From Erythrocercus mccallii (lineage: Eukaryota > Chordata > Aves > Passeriformes > Dicruridae), in contig VZRG01001479.1 of assembly GCA_013397435.1 (NCBI GenBank), forward strand, positions 62,001 to 126,000: a stretch of DNA of 64,000 nucleotides, given 5' to 3'. Both the position numbers and the translations under genes were made by a program. Each line of letters opens with the position of its first letter. Position 1 is the first letter of the stretch. Positions 1 to 12,907 of this stretch are shown piece by piece. The notes under the pieces are model-generated. The model was given only the letters and a program-made list of their open reading frames with translations, was not told the DNA's origin and ran no database searches.

Positions 1-38
1 AAGAAAGAAAGAAAGAAAGAGAAAGAAAGAAAAGAAAG
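1..38. repeat. GAAA microsatellite at window edge
   Basis: An almost perfect run of GAAA units with two interruptions. It starts at the first base, so it probably continues outside the window. No neighbouring element explains it. It is a simple purine-only repeat with no coding meaning. Confidence 0.9.
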
Positions 39-3000
39 CAAATCACTGGCAGCAGCCCTTTCTGCTGCCCTCACCACCTGCCTTTCATATTAGTTCATTT
101 TGCTTCTACCCTCTTAAGGGTGATCTCCTACTATCAGACATTTCCTACCAGAGCTTAAGTTGACGAATTTATGCCAACTCACTACAGTTTTGCAATATGT
201 TCTGTGAAACATGAAGGAAATAAGCTTCTGGGTATTTCTGGCTTGAATTTCTTTCATTGTATGTGCTTTTAATGGTATCTCTGATTTCTTCGTGTTTGTT
301 TTGCACTTTGCAAGCTGTTCCACCCCCATGGTCTCTGTTTGTTTAGGTTTTGGAACTGGTGAACTAGGAAACTCAGGCCACAGTTCTACATATAAGTAGT
401 ACATTTAAGTATTACACATACATATACATATAAGTACATATAAGTATTTTTTTGTCATTTTGCATAATGTTGTTCACTTCTGGCACCTAATAGAGCAAAA
501 GACATAGGTCTGAACTGCTCCTTCAGTAACAGGCATCTAACCAGTGCAGCTGGTCTGGGTTTTTCTTGCAGTGAGGGAAAGAAGAGTGATGGGTGGTGCT
601 CTTAGGAGGGGTGTTAATCTGGTGTCTGAACTGAGCTCTGAAATTGTTTCTCATTCCTCTGTGACCAAAGTACCTGGAAAGGGTCTATCAATGAATAGAA
701 TTAGGTGGGGTAAATGCAAAATACAGTCATGGAGTGCATGCATGCTTAGTACCTGAAGTGTTGTTTAGTAAGTGGTATTTCATCTTGAGATGCCAGATAC
801 ACTGGTCCATAAGAGTAATTATGGGAATGGAGGAACAGAAAGAGTGGTAAATTTTATGGCTTTTTCTGTCTTCAAACAGTTGTGTGATTCTAGTAATTTA
901 ATTTGTCTGTGGATCATTTTATCCAGCTAGAAATTGAATGTTTTCCTTGCAGTTCTCTCAGAGTTTTCATTCTAGCATGCAAGCATCAAAGTAATAAAAA
1001 AATTTTTTTCATATCCTTGCAAATGAAAATTGCAGAGCCTTGGAGCCCTGTTAATTTATAAAAGCTGAAGATCTGGCCTAGAACAGCCCAGTGTAGTTTA
1101 ATTTGCAGACAGTCAGTGTTAAGTATCCTTTGACTAGGCTGTCCATTGAAATTTCTGCATATTTACTTGTCACTCTTCCAAGATCACTACTATTTCGGTT
1201 TTTTCCTACCATTCTTACTGAACAAAGACAAGGAAGTATCTAATAGATTAAGGGGAAGTCTAGTAACATGGTTCAGTGGACTAATACTTTAATCTGTGAG
1301 ACCCTAAGATCAAGTGGACTCAATTTCAAGCCCTGACACTATTAATTTAATCATCGGTAATGTTGTAGGTATTGAGAGCCTGGAGTCTGCAGGTGTTTGC
1401 TGTTGCAGAAACAAGCAGCACCTTTGCCCTCCTGTAATGCAGTCTTTAATGCAAAAAGACATCTTCCAGATTTAAGGCATGTCCTTTAGAATGATCCTGC
1501 CACAGTAGATCATGAGGTTGACCTTTTCTAGGGTTTCAGGAGTTGTAATTTTGCAGCCAGTATAAGAATGACTGGTACAGATCTTTATGATGATTTTATG
1601 TATAATTCTAGTACTGCCTGGGAAACACTTGCGTTTATGGCTTTCACTAGAAGTTCACTGTAATAGAGTCTCCTGGGTCACCTTTAATAAACTTATGTCA
1701 GAGTTGCTTCAAAATTAATTGATTGATCAGTTTCACAGATGCCAGATGGACAAAAAGCAGGCTCTTGATAGATGACAGAAAGCTGCACAGAAGTTTAAAA
1801 CTGGCAACAACTTAAGAAACGCTAGCGTGGTTATAAGGTGCTGCTTCTGTAAATCCTGTTGAATTTTTGCTTGCTAGACCCCATTTTTACCTTCTTTGAA
1901 TAACTTTTTGTCTGGTTAGTGGCAAAAATATATAAGCATGAAGGCTTACATGTGTATTTTGAACATATAATTAAACACCTAGTGCTTCAGTCTGTTGATT
2001 TTCTGTATGTCATGTCTCTGTTTACACATGCACACCCATGAATTTTGCATGTGAATAGCAAAATTCTCAGAGTACTGTAAGATAACTTCAGGAAGTCTAC
2101 ATAATGGAAAACATTAGCTTTTGACAGACTTTTTTTCTGTTTAATTTTTGAGCCTTCCCAAGCAATTATTTGGCTATTCACAATTCTTGTTCATGACCAG
2201 ATGCAATAACACTTACCTGTTTAATAATATACAATATTATTTCCTTTGGGAAAAAGATATATTTGAAATTATTTGAAAAGTAATAAACAACAAAACATAA
2301 TTAAGTGTTGCTATTTCAAGTGAAATGGGTTTCAACCATCAGCAGCCTATCCTTCTTCTCAGCTTTTAGGAGACTGCTGCACATGATGAAAAGTTTAACT
2401 TGTCAACTATATATTTAGATGTAGAAATCAGAAAATCAAGCTTCACGAGTGATAATTATCAGCACCTGGAAATAATTTGTACCAGAGAGTTAAACACATT
2501 TTCCCTCTCTACAGATCGGGAGTTTTCAACCTTCTGTCACTGGAATACTCCCCTCAGTTTACAGTGACATGGCTTGTGGTTCATTCCACTAGTAAACATG
2601 GCACCAAGCAATTAGATTGTCATTAGAAGATGAACATTAGCTTTGTAAAATAGAATTAAGAATAAGCTGAGAACAAGTGATCAGCTCGTGTGCAGCTCAT
2701 AAGTAACGCTGTACACGCAGGAGACCATTGAAGGCAATGGAATTCCCTTCCACTGGCTTTCAATAGCCACTGGCTCAGGTTCAGGTTCTGGTTTTCTTTT
2801 AATTTTATAGCATTTGTACTACAGAACTACAAAAACTTTCTAATGGCATAAAAGTTCTTCCTCCTCCAAAGTGTAAAATAGTAGGATGTTGTTGAGCTGG
2901 AAGCTCTACAAAGACAAGAATGAGTTTATTCTTTTGACCTGTAGGAAGGCTGCCCCTGAAACAGACTCTTCCCATGTCCCTCCTCTGTTTCCTCCTTATC

Positions 3001-4260
3001 TGTGTGCAGATACCATCTAAGCAATTTCTCCTGCATCTTCAAGGCTGCAGTGTTATTGCCTGGTTGAATATAATCTTCCCCTACTGTTTTAAAATTAATG
3101 CAGGCAAGAGAAGGCACTACCAGAATGAAGCATGTCTATATATACATTTTCTTGGTGAGGGCAGCAACATTGAAATGCATACAGAAAAGAAATACTCTTC
3201 ACTGGTGTTTGGTTTTGAAATTGCAGAAGAGAGTTATCATGTGTATTACTGGGAAAAGGAGCAGAAATGTAATAAAAATTCATGTAAACAAAGTTCATGT
3301 AAGTTAAATATTTAGTAGATATTGTAGAAAGTATTGCATCATTTTTTTAAATTTCTATGAAGTACAAGGAGTAATATGCTAATAATATTTTAAATTATTT
3401 AATATCCCTTTATGTACTCTTTATGAAATGATTCTATTGTGGTCAACAAAGAGGTTCCATAACAGATAGGAGTTTTAGGTAAGATTTTTTTATTTTTATG
3501 GAAGTAGATAACAAATGAAACGAAGGAAAATACAGTCTATCTCTAGAAGAGAGCTTATAAGTGCTTGTTTGAAAGTAAATGAATTAATCCAATATTTCAT
3601 TCTCTGAGAATGATGAGTTACGCAGAGTAACTAAATCATGGGCTTTTAATTGTTACTTTTTATTATATGAAAATTTCATATAATTATGTTTATTAGATAG
3701 TATAGATTTAGCTTAATCTGGGAAATATATAATGGAAATATAATTAGGCAAGAAAAATTGATATTAAGCTTACATAATTTTCTTTTATCATGCTAAATGT
3801 TTCTGTCATTAAACTCTACTGAAATATTTTAAGTTTAGAATTTCATCAGTTTAAATGAGTTTCAGTTACTAAACATCTGCCAGATTAGGACCATCATATA
3901 TAGTTTTAGAATCAGAGACATAAACATCAGTTGAAGTACTCATTTGAATACAGTTATGCTAAGTAACTGTGTATGAGTACGTACACTGAAGTATTTGGAT
4001 GAACTGGTATTATAGAAAGCTGGTAAGTTTGGATACCTGAATTTCAGAAGCGTTGAGTACTACAGTCATGCAGTGGTGGATGTGCACTGTATTTTACAAC
4101 TTTCATTAAATTGTTACTGGGAAGTAATTAGAAAAAGATGGCATGTAGAAATGACTTTTCGTCACAAGATGTCTCTTTTCATGTGATTCAGTCCGAATTA
4201 GGTTTAGGATTGTATGGCTTGGACATTTTCTGAAATATTTCTGTTGTTGATTTGCCAAAT
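39..4260. other. Non-coding sequence, no gene recognised
   Basis: AT-rich unique-looking sequence. The longest open frame is 113 codons (2974-3315, plus). It is overlapped by other frames on both strands, has no recognisable domain, and I do not call it a gene. A short stretch near 2724-2785 resembles an old amniote repeat and is listed separately. I see no promoter, RNA gene or transposon end elsewhere here. Confidence 0.6.
2724..2785. repeat. Possible ancient amniote interspersed repeat fragment
   Basis: The stretch contains ccattgaaggcaatgg followed by a cactggctttcaatag-like segment and a ggctcaggttcagg tail. This resembles a pattern I recall from old repeats of birds, turtles and crocodilians, in which short copies of 'ccattgacttcaatgg' alternate in both senses. 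That resemblance is from memory. The inner ccattg/caatgg arms are also a 6-bp inverted repeat, so a chance palindrome is the alternative. Confidence 0.25.
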
Positions 4261-4370
4261 ACTTCCTGCTTTCTTGCTTTCTCGCTTTCTTGCCTTCTCT
4301 CTCGCTTTTTTGCTTTCTTGTTTTTCTTTAAGAGGAAAAGAAACAGGGAGAAAAAAGGGGGATGGGAAGA
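4261..4370. repeat. Pyrimidine-rich tract switching to purine-rich tract
   Basis: About 70 bases of CTTT/CTCT-like sequence (4261-4329) with scattered G are followed at once by about 40 bases of nearly pure A/G (4330-4370, broken by single C at 4344 and T at 4363). The two halves are roughly complementary, so the strand could fold back on itself. The open frames of 93 codons (minus) and 110 codons (plus) crossing here encode runs of K/R/E or F/L/S, an effect of the base bias and not evidence of genes. Confidence 0.75.
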
Positions 4371-6548
4371 CATGAATGAAAGATTGAATTTGGGAGTGAT
4401 CTTTCTCTTGTTACATGATGTGAAGCATGTGTGGGAAATGTTTTCATCTTCAGAAGTCATTTGCCCCATGCAGAGAATGCTTGAAATGAAAATAACTTCC
4501 CAAATTAAAATAGAATGTGTAGTTTTTTATTTACAGACACACAGAGACATAGTCACTCTTCTACTCACAGACAGGACATACTAGGGAATGCATTTCATTT
4601 GATGCTCGATTCTTGACAAATGTTACATTTATAAGATGCTATTTGGTAAACTTTAATGCAAAATTATTTTATTTCATCAAAAACATTGAGGCTTTTATTC
4701 CACTTTATGATACTTACTCACTATATGTGAATTGTATTTCATGAACATTCACATTCAATCACACCTCCTCCACCTCTAATGTCATTTTAAAATGTGTTAA
4801 GGAACTGAGTGGGTGACCCTCCTCCTTCATGGAGTCACAATTATTGTCTTTTTCAGTCAGTTAATTATTGATTAATAACTCCATCTTGAATTTACCTTTT
4901 ACTCTCGCTTTAACTAGTATTTTTTGCATCTGGTTGAATGTTTTCTTCTCTTACTAGTATTTGTAAAATTTGAGAACCGAGTAGTTCCAGCCAAAGCTTT
5001 TAACATCTGGCTAATGGGATTGGGAGCTTGGATGCCTTGTGTACCACATCTCCTGGGCGTTCTGGCTGGGCTAGGTATTTCCTTCCAGAATCACAGATGC
5101 GTCATGGGATCAGTAGTCCTGCTATTTTTGGAAGCCATTTAATGCCTGTTGTAGTCCAGTGACAAATGGCCTTTTTGGCTGTTATCAGCTGGCCCAGCTT
5201 CTTTAATTAATCTTGCTGTAATGTCACACTTCAACTTCTGCAATTGTTCTCTGGCTTTCCATGCTGAGGAAAGTTTGTGTTTGTGTGACAGTCTGGCTGC
5301 TGACATTCACTGTGTGCCATTTGCACTACTTTAAATGCACAGGATTCCTATTTTTGCCTCTCCAGGCTCTTGTTGACTTTGAAAGAAAAGGAAAAGGGAA
5401 AAAAAACCACATTACTTTGATAAATATTGAGTGCAAAAGATAGTGTACATTGAAACAGAATGTTCCTAGATTTACTGAGCAAACTTAGGTATCTAACTTC
5501 ACATATAAAATTCTCTCTGGTTTACAGTTATTGCATTTAAGATTTTTCTGACAAAGCTTCAGGTTTTTTGTAAAGCAAAGTTTATTAAAATGCAATAGTA
5601 TATGGTTATTATCTTGTAACCCTATCAAATCTGGCTGAAGGCTCAGGTTTTCTGTACCGAAGAAGATAACTTCAAAAGCTCAAATAGTTTGTAGTTTGGA
5701 GAAGCAGTCAACTGGGAGAACTTAAAGATCAAAGTGAGAATATCTGATTTTAATGATGCAGAACATATGCTTCCCCAAAAACCTTTTGGATTAAAAACGT
5801 TAATGTAATCAAAGGGAGCTGAACTCTTTGTTTGGATCTAAGAGCTCTATGTTGAAGCACTCTGCACAATATCCTATAGTGCGCTGCTACAGTAGTTGTG
5901 TATAAGGAGTGTGTTAAAGGAAACTTAAGAGAAAACTGAAGCTGGTGCTCAGCAACTTTTGTTCTGAAGATCTAAAATATTTTTGTTGAAGAGCCCTGAA
6001 GAATGTTGAATCTGCAGATAGACAGAAAGCATAAAAAGCAGGATTGTTCTCTGGGAACCTGATTAGCCTTATTCAAAACTGAGAATCCAGGAAGTTCCTC
6101 TGGAGACAGCAAATGAAAAAAAAAGCAAAACTAAAGAAAAAAACCCAGATAAACACAGACATATCTGCAAGAGGGAGAAAATGCCCAAGGGTGTAAATTT
6201 CCTTTAATTTCAGTTTAATAAAGAGAGACAATGTAGTACCCATGCCTGGACAGAACAGCATTGATAAGATCAATTTCATGAATAAAAAAAGATATTAATT
6301 GAACAACAATTATAAAGAAAAAAATTTACTGCATAAGGAAGATAGGTGACAATTCTATTTTGCAATAGCTTTTCAGTCTCTTCCAAAATCGCTTCAAAGC
6401 AATGGAACTTTTTCCATTGATTGCAGTGACTTTGGATGAGAAACTGTAGGAAAATACAAAAAAGTATTTGAAAATAAATATCAGCAATAATGTATAGAGT
6501 GTGTTGGTTTCATATGTATGTAACTGTATATATCTATCTATATATGTG
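4371..6548. other. Non-coding sequence, no gene recognised
   Basis: AT-rich sequence whose largest independent open frame is 72 codons. Nothing in it resembles a known protein, an RNA gene or a transposon end. A short TATA/TCTA-rich run (about 6521-6546) directly precedes the CR1 tail that follows. Confidence 0.6.
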
Positions 6549-6600
6549 GAGTTTGATGATCCTTGTGAGTCTCAACTCAGGATGTTCTATGATTCTATAA
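6549..6600 (+). mobile_element. CR1 LINE 3' end fragment
   Basis: The segment reads gtttgatgatccttgtgagt, then an aactcaggat block and the terminal repeat ttctatgattctata. This is the standard 3' end of avian CR1 LINEs, in forward orientation. Only about 50 bases remain, as expected for the heavily 5'-truncated copies this family leaves. No coding part is kept. Confidence 0.85.
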
Positions 6601-9600
6601 AGAATTGTAGGTATACACCATTATTGGTATCTCTTCTTTTAAACATACTCTGAAAGCACCAACTCAGTCACAGTTGCCACTTGCCAGAAAAAAACAACTC
6701 TTACTAATGTAAAAGTGTACTTTTTTTCCCCCTTGCCATCACTAGCATCTGTTTTACTGATAGCTCTCATTTCTTATTTGTTGTGACATTGCTGTTTTAT
6801 TCTTTTTGTCTACGTAGTCGAATCTTTCTGACATGTTTCTTGGAAAACCTTAGGGGAAGAAAGGGCTATCCCCCCTTTCCTGAAGCTAATAAAGATAACT
6901 GTTTAGATTGTTTTTTTCCTGCCACCCTGTTGTTAAATTTTGATTTAGACCAGTGCCAGAATAATGTAAATGGCTGGAGACATTGGCCTTGACAGAACTA
7001 AAAAGAAGTATAGGATCCAGCTCTGAACCTCCATATTCATGTAAGTGGAAGCTGTGCTTGTTATGCCACCACTGGTTTCTTTTTCTGTGATACTAAATTC
7101 ATTCTACAGTCACAGAAGCTCACTGAGGCTAGTCAGGTAGAAAGCCAAAGTTAACAGAAATGTTCAGCGCATTTTTTTTTTTATTGAAGCAGTGGTTTTT
7201 GCTCTGTGATGTGACTTTCAAGGTTAAGGAGTAGCAAAATCACCACAAGTTCCATTTTATGTTTACTGGATCATTCTGCATCTGATGTTTTGAGCTGTCC
7301 CTGCCTTGAATAAACATCCTTTGCAAACAAGCTAAAGCAAGACAAAAAGATCCCTTTGATATTTAATTGCTGAACATCCCTGCATGTGTGACTGGACTCA
7401 TCGTGAGATAGAGGGGAACCATTTCAGAGGCAGGCCCGGTTTGCAAGCTGCTGTGTGTAACAGAAAACCCACAGGGTTACTCCTTTCCCTCTGCTCTTCA
7501 TTGCTGGCTCTGCTGTGACTGAGATCAACAGACAGCTGAGAGCAGACACACTACTACAAGTTCCACCTTCTTCTACCTGCCGTTCTCCAAGACTTACATG
7601 ATAAATTGTCAGGACAGCAGTGTATTACACTCTATGGAATGGCACTGACTTTGGAAGATATATTACTTATATATGTCAGCCACTATTTGAGAGCAAAACT
7701 CTGCTGTGAGGGCTCGGTGAACCCTGTTCTAATCCTGGAAGAATTTTTAAACTTCATATCAGTGGGACTCTTAATGTAACAGGGCAGGTCAGGGCTCTGA
7801 TAGCATTTGTGTTAAGAGAGATTATTTTGTCTTGTGTTCTGAACATCTGAAAAAAGTCCAGTTGCAAGAATCCCATCGATCAATAATTTCAGATACTTGC
7901 TAACCTTCGTAGTGACAGATTTTCAGTGGCTGCTGTGTAAGGCTGACAAGATATATTCTTGTCACACAGAGGAGCTGAAGACATTGACTTGTGTACCATT
8001 GCCTCGTGAGGCCTTCTGCAGTCATATTGGAGTCTGTTCCAGAGTCTCAGTGATATTTACCACATTTTTGTAGTCACTTTTTGGTGATGTATAAAAACAC
8101 TTCACTTGTAAAAGGCTGGATGCTCAGATTGCTACAAGTTTTCTGATGTCCATCTCCCTTGGAATGAGAAATCAGGGTCTTCCTTTCCAAGATGCCCAAC
8201 AGCTGTTTCTTCAGGTGGTCACTGGCTACTGACCAGTGAGTGTGTCTAATAGACCATTCTTAATTGGAAACAAGTGTCAAGTTTTTGACATAGTATGGGT
8301 AGACATAGTATGGGATTTTTTGACATAGTATGGGATTTAAGGGTAGATTTTCAAAAGCAAAAATGAGACCTGTGTGTCTGTGCCCTGAAGTAACACATTT
8401 TCTAAACTGTGAGATAATTCAGCACCCATAAAGTCTGATTGCATCTTAGGTGTCCATGTGGAAACTAGCAATGTTGCTCTTGTTCCTCTAGGCTGGAATG
8501 GCAGTGCCAGGTTGGCACTCTGGGCTATGGGCAGGCTCACTTCTCCTTGATGAAGCCTGTTGTGCTGTGCCACTTTTCTCAGGTCTTGATTCTCCAGGTT
8601 GCATATCTGCTTATGAATGTATGTCTGATTGCTTTTACTCCAATAGATCCTGCTGAGTATTCATCATCCCCTTATTTAGTCACCTGCGTACATTAAAATG
8701 AGATTTAGGTGCAGCAAGAGAAAAATAGCAAGATCTTACTTGATGAAAAGTGAAGAGGAAATAGTTGAATTTGTGAGACTTGTGTACTTGGATGTTGGAT
8801 AGGCCATCAGATAAGACAGTGAATCCAAAATATGATTGCGAAAAGGAATCAATGTATTGTTGCACTGCTAAAGCAGTATTTTCCCTTTTCATTAGTTACT
8901 CCATCTAATTTACAAAATATATAGACATGGGGTAAATTTACTGCAATCGCTAATGAAACCACTCAAGGAGTCCCATAAGAATGTAAGAGGAGCACAGTTC
9001 CTTACAAAAGTGAAATAGCAAAAGCCCAATTAATCAGTGGTTCTTTGCAGCTTTTAGACCAGAACTGGCATGCTACCAAATGGCCCTCAGAAGAGGCCTA
9101 AAACAGCTCAGGAAATGATTTAATGGGCACCTGGTCACAGATGTGTTCCTGCCAGACATACTGTCTGCAATGGTGCATCCCAAAATGGCCCTACAGGGTC
9201 TGAAATGCAAGAAACGTACACAAAAGTTCTCTTCAGATTTGAGGAGGCAATAAAAGAAAGAAACCCCAAACCCAGCAAAAAAAATCTGCTACATAGTCTT
9301 CCGAATGTCTTAACTTTCCTGTAAGTCATGCTGGCAAGTGCCCATGTTCTTGCTGACATTCTGGTCAGCATTTCATAATTTCTCTGATAATTTTTTAAAT
9401 CAGGCTTTATTTTGTTTATCTTGATGGCCACTTAATTCTCATTGTTGCAAAACAGCAGGAAGTAAAGTTCTTTCTCCTGGTCCAAGATGGTTGCAAGTGT
9501 TCAAAGCCCAATAAACTTGCCTGTGGTGGTTGATCCTGGGATATAAACTGCTAACAAATTGCCTGATTTTGCTCTTCCCATTATTTTCACTGCTCATGGT

Positions 9601-12159
9601 TCTGCTGAACAATGATTTCATTCTCTTCTTCATGCTGTTTGGTGTACAGTTGTTGCTCATAAATTTAGCACCAAGTTACTTATGTTGCCCAAGTGATGGA
9701 AACCTGCAGCTAGGAATGTTAGTGTTATTGATGTTTCCGGCCAGGTTTTCAGTTGGAACAGGATTTGACAAAGTAGCTCTGATTTTCTTGCATAATTTCT
9801 TTCTGCCATAATTAGATCTGATTGTTCTGATCTTTGCACGTAGTTTAGGAGCATATGTGAGGTCATTGGCATTTCAGAAGCTGTGGCTAATTTGAATTTT
9901 AAGGAAAATGTTTAGAAATGTGAGTTTGTATAATCATCCAAGTTAAGAATGTTTCCATTGAGTTCACTTTGAAATTTCTGCTGTGATGAGGCTTTAGTGA
10001 GGTTCATTTCACGTTTCTAGTAGGAACTTTCAGGCAATAAACTAAAAAACCCTCAAGAAATATGAGACATATTTTTAGATAACAGACTGAAAGGAGTGTT
10101 TCTTAAATGCTTAAAAATGTAAATAATCCTTATTTAAATATACTCAAATTGCCATGATTCTGCTTTTACTGATAATTTTTAAAAAAGCTAAATAAGAGTT
10201 AATTTGCAGGCCTGATTATGACTTCGGTACAAACACTTCAACACATTTCAAACACTTAAACACATTTCAGTGTTGGTGTGGTACATATTACATACCTTTC
10301 TTACAACATATTATTCCTTTTTCTAACCCATTTTCTTCATGACAAGAACAGATGCATGTGAGTCCTCCTTTTCCCACCTCCATGTTAACAATGCTTACAG
10401 CAAAGACTGCAGCTAGGTGCAGTGAGGAGCATGATGTTTGTCCTTCACAAATATTTAAAGAGGACCTTTGAGTTTGGTGGAAACAATTGCAGTTAAATTT
10501 TTTGTGACACTTACGGAACACTTTAGGGTGAAATTTATCTTGCCTGATAATAATGTTCTGATTTTAGTGGTAGAAGTCTAATTTCAGTGAATTAAATGGG
10601 TTCACTTGATGATAAACTGATGAGGGTAGGCATCTATGGAAGATGGTCCCACTCTGGGCCAGGTGTTGTGTCTGATTCTCTCCAGTACATGTCAGACACC
10701 TACAGTTTACAGTAGGTGAAGATGTAAAAGGAAGAAATACAGGCAAGACAAAAAGCGGAAGTGTGCTCTGCTTTATCATAGATATTTATGATTTATCCTG
10801 TTTTTGTACATTCTTCTAGTCATCCATATCCATGAGACCTGTGTGAACCTATTGGCCCTTCAGCTGTCTTCTAGGGCTTAAGAAAGGTCTCTATTCAGTC
10901 TGTCCTGCCTCCAAATTAACAAGACCGAAGCACAGAGAAATTGTTGTTTTTCATTTCCATCTTTAGAGTTTAGAGGATGATGTGAATGTTTTTGTCTCTT
11001 ATAGCAAGCTATAGGATGCATAGGACTGATTATTGCATCATTCAGGTGGGAAAACCTCATTTTGGGTTAGAAGCATCTAGCATTTCCTCTGCACGGTACT
11101 TCGCCTAAAACCCAGGGTAAGCTGTCTGCATGGAAAAGCTCGCATAACTCTATTTTTCATGAAAGGCAGGTTGAGAAGTGTGAGAAACAGAGGAAAAGGA
11201 TATTATAATGTCTTTCTCCCTCAGAACACTTTTAAAATGGTTTCCTGGTAACACAAACCCTTGGTGCGGCAGATGGGTTTTATGAGAATTAATTGTAATA
11301 ATACTATATACAACTGTCCCAAATGTTTTCAAAATCCATTTCTTCCTCTTTATTTTTTCTGATATCTACTACAAGATATAAATATAGCAAGAATATTTCA
11401 TGTAATTTTCATGTAAGTGATAGAACTGATTTTAGTTTTCACTTTCACAGAGGAATAAGTAAGGGTATTTAAAAGTGGACTTGGCTGCACATACCATTAA
11501 GAGATAACTGTAAAGAAAAATGCTGCATTGCCACAATAGGATGGGCTACTTGACCAGACTGCACATTTAGGTTTGCCATCTGTGATTCCACAGGACACTG
11601 AGAAATGATGCTGGGGATAAGGGTGGAAGAAATCACCCACCACAATTTGATATGAACACATTAAGATGATGAATACAGAGTTCTTTCACTGTTTCCCGGC
11701 TGCTGCTCGCATGGTGCTGGGAGCAGAGTGCTTCCCTGCACCATCTCTAGCACTGACTAATGGGAGAAGAAGTAAACAGAACACAACCCATTTTGAAGGT
11801 CCATGTTTATATTGTATCTTGGTAGGGAATATCTCATTCAGGAGTCTCAGTAACCTAGAAAAACTAGGCAGATGTGTGCCTCCATTTCAGAATAAAGGCA
11901 TAACCTGTGTCTGGGGGTTTTTCCTAACATGTGGCTTCTGCTTTTGGGAGCACTCTTACTTTTGCTTCAGTTTGATCATTCTGGAAAGATGAGAATTTAG
12001 ACCTCCTAGTAGCTTCCTCTGAAGTTGACGACATTCATGCTTCTTGATGAAGAGGCCATAAAGCTGTAAATATTGTGACCAAATGGAAGCATTCCAAAGC
12101 AAACCCAGATTTTAAAACATGGTCATTTGTATATAGGCAAATAGCAAACCCATGCACAA
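6601..12159. other. Non-coding sequence, no gene recognised
   Basis: Unique-looking AT-rich sequence. Open frames reach 98 codons (9135-9431, minus) and 108 codons (11666-11992, plus). The plus-strand frame at 9530-9811 (93 codons) is strikingly hydrophobic because the DNA is rich in T-second-position codons, and it has no family resemblance that I recognise. None has a convincing start context or exon structure. A small 13-bp repeat triplet at 8287-8334 is listed separately. Confidence 0.6.
8287..8334 (+). repeat. Three direct copies of a 13-bp unit
   Basis: The unit gacatagtatggg occurs at 8287-8299, 8302-8314 and 8322-8334. The spacers are 'ta' and a short T-rich segment. The first and third copies share a tttttgaca lead-in, suggesting slippage or a small segmental duplication. 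There is no sign of function. Confidence 0.9.
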
Positions 12160-12326
12160 GACTAGCACTAAAAGAACTTATAAGGGGAGGTTTAAATTTG
12201 ATTTTGGAGAGAAATTTGTTCACTGAAAGGGTAGTCAAGCATTAGAACAGACTGCCCAGGGAAGTGATGGAATCACTGTCCCTGGAAGTGTTCAGAAAAT
12301 GTGTAGATATGGTGCTTTGAGACATG
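12160..12326 (+). mobile_element. Outer (older) CR1 LINE, 5' part
   Basis: From the aggggaggttta block through ttcactgaaagggtagtcaa, gaacagactgcccagggaag and on to ggtgctttgagacatg, the sequence follows the 3' untranslated region of an avian CR1. It stops at 'gacatg', where the consensus as I remember it would continue 'gtttagtg'. That continuation is found at 12814, after about 490 bases of a second CR1. The left end is approximate because similarity fades upstream of about 12172. Confidence 0.85.
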
Positions 12327-12813
12327 ATTGACATGTTGAAAGATATTGACCTGTTGGAGTGAGTCCAAAGGAGGCCACAAAGTTGATCAAAGGGCTGGAC
12401 CACCTCTCCTGTGAAGACAGGCTGAGAGCATTGGGGCTGTTCACTCTGGAGAAGAGATGGCTTCAAGGGAGACCTTAGAGCAGCTTTGCAGTGCTTAAAG
12501 AGGGTCTACAAGAACGATTTAAAGGGACTTTTCTCGAGGGCATGTAGTGATAGGACAAGGAGAAATGGTCTTAAGCTGAAGGAGGTTAGGTTAAGATCAG
12601 ATATTACAAAAAAATTCTTTTCTATAAGGATGTTGAAGCACTTGCACAGGTGGCCCAGTGAAGCTGTGGATATCTCTGAGGTGTTAAAGGCCAGGTTGCA
12701 TGGGGCTCTGAGCAACCTGGCCTAGTGAAAGGTGTCCGGGCCCATGGCAGAGGGGGGTTGGAACTGGATGGGCTTTAAGGCCGCATCTAACCCCAACTGT
12801 TCCTAGTTCTATG
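12327..12813 (+). mobile_element. Inner (younger) CR1 LINE inserted into the outer CR1
   Basis: This 5'-truncated CR1 begins near the gacatgttgaaagatattga segment. It runs through cacctctcctgtgaagacag, gagaccttagagcagc, the gcatgtagtgataggacaag block, ctctgagcaacctggcctag and ggttggaactggatgg, and ends in agttctatg. All are landmarks of the CR1 3' region in order. An open frame of 79 codons on plus (12486-12725) and one of 69 codons on minus lie inside it and are chance frames in the repeat. The last three bases (atg, 12811-12813) could belong to either element. Confidence 0.9.
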
Positions 12814-12907
12814 GTTTAGTGATGGACCAGGCAGTTCTGAACTAGTGACTGGATTTCATGATCCTAGAGGGCTTTTCCAACCTAAACATTTCTGTGATTC
12901 TGTGATT
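12814..12907 (+). mobile_element. Outer (older) CR1 LINE, 3' part
   Basis: It resumes with gtttagtgatggaccaggca, then the catgatcctagagggctttt block, ccaacctaaac, and the terminal octamer repeat ctgtgattctgtgatt. This completes the CR1 copy broken at 12326, in the same orientation. The terminal repeat carries 'ctgtg' where younger copies have 'ctatg'. Confidence 0.9.

Noticed and set aside
9530..9811. Hydrophobic 93-codon open frame resembling a membrane protein
   Set aside because: The hydrophobicity follows from T-rich DNA. Minus-strand open frames cover the same bases and there is no recognisable motif.
12486..12725. 79-codon plus-strand open frame
   Set aside because: It lies entirely inside the 3' untranslated region of the inner CR1 and is a chance frame in the repeat.
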